Shown here piece after piece: positions 23,301 to 35,300 of a stretch of DNA of 64,000 nucleotides. The notes below the pieces were generated by a model. It did no database searches. It had not been told where the DNA came from and saw only the letters and a list, made by a program, of their open reading frames with translations. The stretch comes from Actinernus sp. WN-2022. Its lineage: Eukaryota; Cnidaria; Anthozoa; Actiniaria; Actinernidae. Numbering within the stretch: position 1 is the stretch's first letter; the number at the start of each line of letters is the position of its first letter. Both the position numbers and the translations under genes were made by a program. Where the stretch lies: positions 1 through 64,000 of the forward strand of contig JAOWCC010000751.1 of NCBI GenBank assembly GCA_030867875.1, read 5' to 3'.

Positions 23301-26300
23301 AGATAGATAGATTGCTTTATTTACCCTCTGTCTTGACGGACAATATTTAACAATTATTCACCAAAGTGGAGGTGAATAGTGGTGGATATTTACTGAGCTG
23401 CTTCGGCAAGGTAAACATCTACCACTATTCACCTACACTGAGGTGAATAATAATAATTATTGTTTTAGTATATACCACACTGCAGGTGAATAGCCAGCAC
23501 CAAATAGTTATTTTATTTTCTGTCAAATGGACAAAAATGTGTGCGAGGTGATTGCTGCTTTGCTCGGAGGTGCATATGAAATCATATTCACTGTTTGAGT
23601 AGCCAATCAGAGCATCACAAAAAGTGATAATTTATTCACCGGTGTGGTATATACTAATTCGAAATATTCTTATTCTGGAATAAGGATATTCTGGTTATTC
23701 TGCCTCCAGGAGCAGAATACCCAGAATGCATTCCATTGAAGTATTCCAGAATAAGAATAGCTCCCAATGAATGCTTACACATATTATTCTAGCTATTCTT
23801 ATCCCAAATGAACGCATCCTAAATTTGCCTTTTCTGTCCTTGGGGATTGCATGTAGAAAAATTCGAAGTTAGTTTTTGTGTCTGCCCTAATATTGACAAT
23901 GATTTTCATCATAACATGGTGGTCAAAATAGCTGTCATCTATATTGACCATGTCACATGACGAAAATCATTGTCAATATTAGGACAGTCACATAAAACTT
24001 ACCTCAATTTTTTTTTAAACAACAGACAATGGAAAATTTAGATGACTGCTTTTTGCAGCAAACTTTATGTGATGGTGCATGTGCCTTTTGTCAGCATTAT
24101 TGTCTGTCTTCTTATTGACAATAAATATTAGCCAATCAGAGAGCAAGAAAATGGGCAGTTATTGTAAAATAATAATTGCATATTTTTCATTTTTATGCAT
24201 AAATAATTCAGAATGCAGAGATAACACTATCACTGTAGTAGTGTCGTTAATATTGCAGTACATACAACAATGGATGACTGCTTTCCATGAAATATAATAA
24301 TGAAGGTCTGTATCAGCATGGAAGTTAAACACTGGTTTTCTCAACGAAGGGTTTGCTAACGGCAATGAAATGCAAGTTTTGGCTGACATTTCAAGGTCTT
24401 GTTTACTCTGACGATTGGCTACAACAATTTTATACTGTAGTGCTTGAAATGTCACCCTTGACAACTATTAGTTGTGGACTAGGATTAAACTATGATTGTG
24501 TATCTAACCCATAGTGATGATACAATCAATGATGCTACATCTGTTTGTTTGTATGTTTTTTAAACTGCATATCTTATTTTTCATAATGACCAGGTGTGTC
24601 ATGCTAATCCTGCAGAGCGTGCTCGTTTCATCCGCTGTATCTACAACCTCTTGAATTCCTCCTCACCTGCTGTCAGATACGAAGCTGCTGGTACACTAGT
24701 GACATTGTCATCTGCACCAACTGCCATTAAGGTATGTGTAGAAATTGTTGTACTGTTTAAATAAACTAGCTACATGTACATGTACTATGGGAGAAGCCCA
24801 ACAGTCCTAAAATGATGATAAAACTTAGTTGGAGGTTCAGTGCCCAGAGCCACGCTGGACGTTCAGTGCTTGCGAGCTTGGTTGCCAGGATACTCTGACA
24901 ACCAATCAGCCCCAAAGTAGTAAGCCCGATCATGACTCATTTCTAACAGGACCTGAAACAACCATAGAGACTGATCAAAGTCAGGACAAGCAAATGAAAA
25001 ACAACATGCAGTCATAACGATAAACTAACATTCCTGGATGACTGACTTTGACCAAGGGCTGTGTGAACACACCACCACAGTGACCCCAGTGTATACTGAA
25101 TATTTAGCCATGCCAAATTGCAGTTAGTCTAGATTAATAATGTGCTAGGAATGAATTAATAATGGTAATAATCATGATTCTATACATGACATTGGATGAG
25201 GTCAAATTTTCCTTTACTGAGGTAAAACTCATGAGCTTTCTTTACTGCAGTACACCTACCCAACATGTCAAATGAGAGAAACTGAATGGAGATGAGTTTT
25301 GTGCTGTATTGTTGACACACTGGTATTTCTTGAAACAGAGTAATGCCAGTTCTCATATATATACAATTTCCCTTTTCTGATTAATGCTTCAAAAAAGTTG
25401 ACATGTGTCATGTGTAAATCAACAAGGTTTATGCTACCGAAACCACTAAACTGTTGGCTGCCTCTAAATAAACAATCAATTGTTTGACTACTTTCAATTC
25501 GCTCATGTGACTATTTGGGGTGTGTGAACAAATCGAACGCACCTCAAAAATAACGATTGATTGTTTGATTGCCAACAGTTTAATTGTTCCCGAGATTGAG
25601 ACCAGTTTCGTTGGCGTTCAGAACTCACTGCCCAAATATTTAGTACCTGCTTGAAGCAACAAGAATGAAAGTGGAACATGTGCGTGGAGAAATGTTCAAG
25701 TCTTGAATCTTCACTCATCTTCACCAAAGACAGCAGTGATATTGCAATCAAATTTCTAACTGAAATGAAGTGTGTGTGAAACTTCTGCTCTTGGTCTGCC
25801 ATGCTATAGTAATGCATGAATTGAAAGTACATGTAGTCAAATGATCAATCATTGTTTGGGGGCCACCAACAGTTTAATGATTTCAGTAGTATAAACCATG
25901 AGGCAAATTGCACCCTATTCAGGTCGGTGTACTACAGCAAAGTTTATTTTCATCCTCAGCTGGAGTTTACTATAGTGAACAATGAAAAGGGGGTCACATT
26001 CGCAAAAGGCTTTACTGTAATAAACTTTGGCGAGTGTGACCTGCCACTCTGGTTAGCTCAGTTGGTAGAGCACGGTCTAGAGTGTGGGAGGCTGGGGGTT
26101 CAAATCCCGGCAATAAGCTGTTGGCCTTGTCTCCTTCTACTTCTAATCAGTATTTGAAGGGGACGTGAAAGAACCTGTTGTACTACTCGAAAAAGAGCAG
26201 GGGATTGTCACCCGGTACAGCAGCCTGGCCATTGCACTAACCACACATTCAACATTGTAAACTGCATGGCAGCTATTAGCGCCGTAAAGCAGTCCGAAAT

Positions 26301-29300
26301 AATTCACTGACGGGATATGTCAGTAATATGGGCTAAAGTGAACAAGTTCCACCGTAAATACGTTGTGGGTAAGTGGTGGGTAAGTGGTCGGTAAGCTGTT
26401 GGTAAGCTGTCGGTAAGTGGTTGACTCATTTGAACCAAAATATGCTTTATACCTTCTTAAGTTTCCAACGTTCTGGCAATGATAAACCGCTTCGATAACA
26501 GATAACAAATAAAAATATCCGCGGCACTCACTGTTGGGCCTTTCCTGTTGTGTCAAAAACCAGACAATCAGTCTGAAAGCGCATGAATCGTTATCTCATA
26601 CGAATGTCGCCGAAATTTTGGGCAACTTTTCGTTCGAAATTTCGACGAAAATTCGAATGCCAAGGCGAAATATCGGCAACCTGCGAACAACATTTCATTT
26701 ATTGTCAAACGAAAATTCGGACCAGGTTATCGAAATATTGTACCTGTTCATTGCGCAATTTCGTATTTTAACCTTTCTTTCACGGCAGGATTAACGCGTG
26801 ACAAATTCGAATTCATGACAAGCAGTTTTACAAAGTAACGTACAATAAGATGGTTTTGGTAAATACCCTGCATGCCAGAGGCGTCGAAAAGTCAAGATTC
26901 TAAAATAATAGATTTGCTGCAGTTTGCCGCAGTTTGCCTGTGTTGTTAAAGAACATGTGATATCAGATAGATGGGAATCCAAGATGGCGTGGGTTCACTA
27001 ATTCACGGAGTTGAATCGAGAATATGCTGCAAAGAAGAAAAGACAGATATATTGAGTACACTATTTTCATCAATATCCAACTATCTACAACGTAGTAAGA
27101 ATGTGCTATTGACAAATTTCGTTCTAACATTGGAAAGCTACGTGATATCAAGAGCGTTATAAGCGTGTATAATACGCACATACGCACACTTTGAGGCGAA
27201 AATTCCCCGTTTGTACTATCAGCTGGATTTTACTTTGAGACGAAAATTCCCTGTGAAAACCATTCTCAAGTATTGTCGGTAAGCTGTCGGTAAGACAGTG
27301 GTTGGTAAGCTGTCGGTAAGTGGTTGGTAAGCTGTCGGTAAGTGGTTGGTAAGCTGTTCGTAAGTGGTTGGTAAGCTGTTGGTAAGTGGTTGGTAAGTGG
27401 TTGTTACCGACAACAAATTTATGGTGCAACTTGTTCACTTTAGCCAGTAATATGTAAAGTGCCATGAGACTGTGGTGATATGGCGCTACAGTACCGCCGG
27501 GAATTATAGGGACATCCGACCGCGGAAAAACCTCGTGCACCAGACGCGGAGCTGCAGTACGGTGCCGCGGTCACCGCACAAATGACCGCGGTCACCGCAC
27601 AAATGACCGCGATAGTTTTTGAGGACGCCGCGGTTGCAAACTGAGGTGATAAACCGAGGTGCTTGCCGCGGTGCCGCAATGGACTGTCATACATGTACGT
27701 TGTTAGCAGTCTTCGTACTTGAAAGCTTTGAATGTGATGGATGACAAACAGCTTATGCATTGAGCCTAATCACCCAAAGAACGATCACCGGCATTAAACT
27801 TCTCGTAAACAATCTTCTGTTAACTTTCGTAAGTTGTCTTTCTTACTTGAGACCGCCGTTCGCGTTCTAAACTAACGAAACCAAATCACAGCTTCAAAAT
27901 AAGCATTTCTTGAGAGACGACCCGCTAACAATCTTCTGTTAACTTTCGTAAGTTGTTTTTCTTACTCGAGACCGCTGTTCGCGTTCTTATTAACTAACGA
28001 AGCAACTGCTTCAAAATAAGCATTTCTTGAGAGACCGGGCCCGCTAACAATCTTCTGTTAACTTTCGTAAGTTGTTTTTCTTACTCGAGACCACCGTTCG
28101 CGTTCTTATTAACTAACGAAGCAACTGCTTCAAAATAAGCATTTCTTGAGAGACCGGGCCCGCTAACAATCTTCTGTTAACTTTCGTAAGTTGTTTTTCT
28201 TACTCGAGACCGCCGTTGGCGTTCTTATTAACTAACGAAGCATAACACCAAATAAACTTTTGCTTCAGTGTAGTTTCACATTTACGGCAGATCCTTGTCT
28301 TGTTACTAGGTTTCGGCAGAAATAATTGTAAATGTTTGCGTATTAAATTCTCAACTCTTCTTGGAGTCTGAATTTCCACGTGCAATCAGTCAGGCGTGAA
28401 CGTGTCAGTCTGATGTTTTTACAGAACATCGACAGAGTTTTGAAGCAACGTTTGTCATATTGAAAGATGTACAAAAACTTCTATACTCTTACCAGAAAAC
28501 TTCTACTCGGAAAGTGCAATTCCTTTTGAATTAAGAGCTTTAACGCATCGAATCAGATCAGTCAATTCGCGTAAATGGCAATTACTTTCTCCGCGGTATT
28601 TGTATCAGAAATGAGACACGCGTCTGGCTGACAGTTCACGATTGACAGGAACTTTTATTATACTGCGCAGTAAGAATCTTGACTTTTTGACGCCTCTGGC
28701 ACGCAGGGTATTTACCAAAACCATCTTACCGTACGTTTGTAAAACTGTTTGTTATGAATTCGAATTTGTCACGCGTTAATCCTAGTGAAAGAAAGGTTAA
28801 AATACATACGTAATTGTGCAATCAACAGACACGTTTCGGATCACGATACTTCGATAACTTGGTCCGAATTTTCGTTTGACAAATGTGACCGAACACGGGA
28901 AAACATACATTAACGGGAAAGCGTTAAACGGGCAAATATAAACGGCTTGCTAACGGGTTTTAAAGCCGTTTAAACGACTTTACAAGGTCGTTAAACGGGC
29001 AAGGAGAAAATTCAAACGACTTGCCAAATTGTTTAAACGCTTTGCTTCAAGGAGCTAACGACTTTGCAAGTCGTTTAAACGGGTAATAAAATATTCCTAA
29101 CGTCTTTGCAAGTCGTTTAAACGGGTAGTGAAAAATTCCTAACGACTTTACAAGTCGTTTAACGGGTAGTGAAAAATTCCTAACGACTTTCCAAGTCGTT
29201 TAAACGGTTACAAAAGTCGTTTAAATGCTTAGCAAAAAAACTTAAACGGGCTAAGGTCGTATCACTATCCGAACACGCGCCCTCTGGAAGAGTTGCAATG

Positions 29301-32300
29301 TCTCGATTTGGTATTCGTGAGGATAAAAGACCAGCAAGAACCATTGGTGTCTATCCGATTTAATTTTCTGCCTATTCCACGCCTTGAACCCCCAAGATAA
29401 CAAATCAATGCAATATCACACGTCCAAGAAACACTTGATGCGAACGGCTCGCTTTCAATTTGTTTTGGAATATGTGACCAAATACACACGGGAAAACGTA
29501 CCTTAACGACAATCCGTTCGAACGGCAAAATAAACGGGCAACGAACGCTTTTAAAAACCGTTCGAACGGTTTCTCAAAGCGTTCGAACGGGCAGTAAAAA
29601 ATATTGAACGGGCACGCTATTTCCTGCAGGCGTTCGAACGGCTTGATGTAAGCGTTCGAACGGCCTGATTTAAAACTCGAACGGATTGCCCTGACCGTTC
29701 GAACGACTTGTCCTGACCGTTCGAACGTTCAGGGCAATCCATTCGAACGGTCAGGGCAATCCGTCCGAACGACTTGCCCTAAATTAATGTTCGAAGAGTT
29801 AAACATAAGCATTCAAACGCTTTCGCATTAATGTTTACACGACTACCGAACGGTATGAATTCTACCAAACTTTAACAAAGGCTTTTAATTTCGTCGAACT
29901 TTGAGTACATTTACCGTAAATGCTTTGAGTCAGTTGTAAACAATGTATACTCGGTATTTTGAAGCGGGTAGTCTTCGTGAAATCTCTAATTCTAAAGACT
30001 TAGATTGAGCATTCGACGGCTGTGTGAAAATGCTTTCGAATGGCCAAATAAACGTGCAATGAACAAATAACGATCCCTGAAAGAAGGAATTAGTCTGGCA
30101 TTAGAGCTAGTAAACTGCGAGATTTGTTTACGCGTGCCAGTTCAGGGAAAGATCAGATTTCACCTCTCCTGGCCTGGGAAATGTTTTAATATACGAATCA
30201 TGACACACAAAACTCTCAGTAATACTCGTCTTACAAATTCTTCATTTCGCTCGCTCCGCTCGTAAACTCACTATCAATGGATGGAAAAGGAGGGACTGCT
30301 TATTCTTGTTTACAAGCGGCAAACTGGACGTTCATAATCTGTCAACGGCGTGACTAGTGATCAGTTCTGATCGATTCAACCAGGGAGGTGGAAGATTGAA
30401 CTTGCAAGTACATGCAAATTTTAAAAATTCATTTGCACGTTAGCGTGTTCTTCTGATGACGGAGCACAACAAACGACAATGCACTAGCCTGCTAAAGCAG
30501 AAGCTTAGTTTCATTTTTAGCTGAATAAACATGCACTTGATGGACGAAACACAGGTCCAAACAAATAACAATCATTAGCATAATACCAGTGGTGTAAATT
30601 TTGCGCGCTCTGATTGCAATTAATTGGCGTGCGCTTTTCAATGAGATTGTCAGTTTTTGTTTCCATGGAAACCTAACAACACGCCTGTAGGTTTTTTTAC
30701 AGATCAAACTCTGGATCAAACCAGAACGCGAAATGGATGAAGCTGAATGCGAACAAAACACTGAAAATTTGCAGAAATTCTTAAGTGACAGCTGTGGATG
30801 CTCTCTTGGACAAGGCGGCGGGCCGTGCTCAAAGCAGTTTACGGAGGAGATAATTTTATTTAACTTGAATAATGTTCTAGAACTTTCTAGTACCGAGCAA
30901 GATCTGGTCATTCTGGCCAGCATTCAAGCTTTTTCTAGAAGAGAAGCAATTGGAGAAAAACGAAGAAGAGGTCCGCGATGTAACTTCATGTTTCAATCAA
31001 CTATTGTTTGCAGGGACATGTTTTTAAAACTCTATGGAATTAGTGACTGGAGATTTCGTCGATTAAAGGAACATTATGAGTTGAACGGAATCTCGCTGAG
31101 GGTTCATGGGAACACCAAAAGACTGCCATGGAATGTGATCTCACAGTCATCACTAGAGGACGTGATGGCTTTCATCGACAATTACGTGGAGGAGAATGCC
31201 ATAACGTTACCTGGCAGAATTCCTGGGTACAAAAGCGATGAACTTCAGCTTCTGTCAAGTTGTGAGACAAAGAAAAGCGTGTGGAAGACTTACACAGCAG
31301 TCTGTGAAGCGTCAGGCAAATCTCCAATCAGCAACTCGAAGTTCAATGAGATGTGGGGACAGTTTTATCCCACTGTGATTTTTGCTAAGCCAAGAACGTA
31401 CCTGTGTATGACTTGCCAGGATAATACATCCAAACTGCTGCGATCGGCCAACCTTTCCGAGGCCGAAAAGTCTGACTGCGTTAAGGTGCAGCAACTTCAC
31501 TTGGACCGTGCCCTAGCTGAACGAGACCACTACCGCAGTGCGTGTACCAAAGCAACCGAGGCTTTAGGTACTAGGACGATGAGCGGGACAAGAGAGCCAT
31601 GCTCCTGGAGTGTTATGATGCACTACAGTTTTGATTATGCGCAGCAAATTCATATTCCAAGTAATCCAATGCAGCCAGGTCCGATTTATTTCAAGGCACC
31701 GAGGAAGTGTGGCATATTTGGGGTGATGTGCGAGGCTGTACCGCGACAAGTCAACTTTTTGATTGACGAAGCTTCTGCTACTGGGAAGGGAGCCAACGCG
31801 ACAATCAGCTATCTCCATTATTTTTTGGAGCATCACGGACTGGGGGAAACGGAAGTTCATCTTCATGCTGATAATTGCGCGGGGCAGAATAAGAACAATT
31901 ATTTCTTGTGGTACTTAGTCTGGAGAACACTGATGCAGCTGCATCACTCCATTGCATACTCATTTTTACTTACTGGACATACAAAGTTTGGACCGGACCG
32001 TTGTTTCGGACTAATTAAGAAAGCATATAAGGTAAATTATATATCATCGTTATATGAATTTGCTAGTATGGTAGACTCCTCAAGTAATGTCGGAGTTAAC
32101 AAATCCCAGTTAGTCGGTACACACGATGGGAGAGTTATTGTTCCCGTGTATGAGTGGTCTGTTTTCTTAGAACAGTTTTTTCGCAAATTGCCGAATATTA
32201 AGAAGTATCACCACTTTCGGTTTTCTCGAGAGCATCCAGGCATAGTATTTTTTAAGGAGCAGCCCAGCTCAGAGGAGCAGTCATTTATGTTACTGAGAGA

Positions 32301-35300
32301 TCAGGGACTCGTGCCAGCACGCTCAGCTCGTCCTCGAGTTATCAGGCCAGAGGGGCTGTCAGACGAGCGAAAGCAGTATTTGTACCGAGAAATCAGGCAG
32401 TTTTGTAGGCCTGGCACCGAAGATTTAGTTACACCAGCTCCATAGGAATTTTAAGGTCGAAAGCTAAATAAGTTTATCAAAATTTGCTTCACATTTGAAC
32501 ATGGAATAGGAATGGTTCAGTGCGACTACTCTAACTATTACTTAGTATTAGGTTATCGTCGTTGTAAATATATACCTACTGTAATATTAGGGTTTGCATT
32601 ATAACACGTTAGTTTTGTCAATATAAAATTAGCGACTTAAATTATTGATGTTGTAAATAAACTTTATTTCTATCTTTAATTTTAATTGTGATCTTTGATA
32701 CAGCGCGCATAAAACACGGCAAGAAAATTTACAGAGAAATGGCTAAAGTGAACAATCTGCACCGAAATATACGTGAAGTATTCACAAGAGGTGCCGCCTT
32801 TAGAAATATAATATATGCATCTGGAGCTTTAAAATGATATGTTTGGCGAGGTTTTAAATGCGCTAGAAGTTGAATTATTGGGAATGCAGGCTGCTCTTGA
32901 TTCACCGCTAAGTCGTTGCACACAACGCGAGAAGCCGCTTTTACGAAATAATCATTTTCAAAGTTCCTCGTAACATCGCATCACAGCCGCCTTTAAAAAT
33001 ATAATCTATGCATCTGGAGCTTTAAAATGATGTTTGGCGAGGTTTTAAATGCGCTAGAAGTTGAATTATTGGGAACGCAGGCTGCTCTTGCATGATTCTT
33101 AAATCACCGCTAAGTCGTTGGACACAACGCGAGAAGCCGCTTTTACGAAATAGTCATTTTCAAAGTTCCTCGTAACATCGCATCACAGCCGCCTTTAGAA
33201 GTATAATCTATGCATCTGGAGCTTTAAAATGATATGTTTGGCGAGGTTTTAAATGCGCTAGAAGTTGAATTATTGGGAATGCAGGCTGCTCTTGATTCAC
33301 CGCTAAGTCGTTGCACACAACGCGAGAAGCCGCTTTTACGAAATAATCATTTTCAAAGTTCCTCGTAACATCGCATCACAGCCGCCTTTAAAAATATAAT
33401 CTATGCATCTGGAGCTTTAAAATGATGTTTGGCGAGGTTTTAAATGCGCTAGAAGTTGAATTATTGGGAACGCAGGCTGCTCTTGCATGATTCTTAAATC
33501 ACCGCTAAGTCGTTGGACACAACGCGAGAAGCCGCTTTTACGAAATAGTCATTTTCAAAGTTCCTCGTAACATCGCATCACAGCCGCCTTTAGAAGTATA
33601 ATCTATGCATCTGGAGCTTTAAAATGATATGTTTGGCGAGGTTTTAAATGCGCTAGAAGTTGAATTATTGGGAACGCAGGCTGCTAAGTCGCTAAGTCGT
33701 TGCACAAGAACAATGCGAGAAGCCGCTTTAACGAAATAATCATGTTCAAAGTTCCTCGTAACATCGCATCACAGCCGCCTTTAGAAATATAATCTATGCA
33801 TCTGGAGCTTTAAAATGATATGTTTGGCGAGGTTTTAAATGCGCTAGAAGTTGAATTATTGGGAACGCAGGCTGCTCTTGCATGATTCTTGAATCACCGC
33901 TAAGTCGTTGCACACAACGCGAGAAGCCGCTTTTACGAAATAGTAATTTTCAAAGTTCCTCGTAACATCGCATCACAGCGGCCTTTAGAAATATAATCTA
34001 TGCATCTGGAGCTTTAAAATGATATATTTTGCGAGGTTTTAAATGCGCTAGAAGTTGAATTATTGGGAACGCATGCTGCTCTTGCATGATTCTTGAATCA
34101 CCGCTAAGTCGTTGCACAAGAACAATGCGAGAAGCCGCTTTAACGAAATAATCATGTTCAAAGTTCCTCGTAACATCGCATCACAGCCGCCTTTATAGAA
34201 ATATAATCTATGCATCTGGAGCTTTAAAATGATGGTTGGCGAGGTTTTAAATGTGCTAGAAGTTGAATTATTGGGAACGCAGGCTGCTCTTGCATGATTC
34301 TTAAATCACCGCTAAGTCGTTGCACAAGAACAATGCGAGAAGCCGCTTTAACGAAATAATCATGTTCAAAGTTCCTCGTAACATCGCATCACAGCCGCCT
34401 TTATAGAAATATAATCTATGCATCTGGAGCTTTAAAATGATATGTTTGGCGAGGTTTTAAATGCGCTAGAAGTTGAATTATTGGGAACGCAGGCTGCTCT
34501 TGCATGATTCTTGAATCACCGCTAAGTCGTTGCACAAGAACAATGCGAGAAGCCGCTTTAACGAAATAATCATGTTCAAAGTTCCTCGTAACATCGCATC
34601 ACAGCCGCCTTTATAGAAATATAATCTATGCATCTGGAGCTTTAAAATGATGGTTGGCGAGGTTTTAGATGCGCTAGAAGTTGAATTATTGGGAACGCAG
34701 GCTGCTCTTGCATGATTCTTAAATCACCGCTAAGTCGTTGCACAAGAACAATGCGAGAAGCCGCTTTAACGAAATAATCATTTTCAAAGTTCCTCGTAAC
34801 ATCGCATCACAGCCGCCTTTAGAAATATAATCTATGCATTTGGAGCTTTAAAATGATATATTTGGCGAGGTTTTAAATGCACTAGAAGTTGAATTATTGG
34901 GAACGCAGGCTACTCTTGCATGATTCTTGAATCACCGCTAAGTCGTTGCACACAACGCGAGAAGCCGCTTTTACGAAATAGTAATTTTCAAAGTTCCTCG
35001 TAACATCGCATCACAGCCGCCTTTAGAAATATAATCTATGCATCTGGAGCTTTAAAATGATATATTTTGCGAGGTTTTAAATGCGCTAGAAGTTGAATTA
35101 TTGGGAACGCAGGCTGCTCTTGCATGATTCTTAAATCACCGCTAAGTCGTTGGACACAACGCGAGAAGCCGCTTTTACGAAATAGTCATTTTCAAAGTTC
35201 CTCGTAACATCGCATCACAGCCGCCTTTAGAAATATAATCTATGCATCTGGAGCTTTAAAATGATATGTTTGGCGAGGTTTTCAATGCGCTAGAAGTTGA

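Noticed and set aside
26046..26120. Possible tRNA gene
   Set aside because: A and B boxes are present but the ends do not pair as an acceptor stem and the sequence continues into a body repeated at 49600-49775, so it is a SINE.
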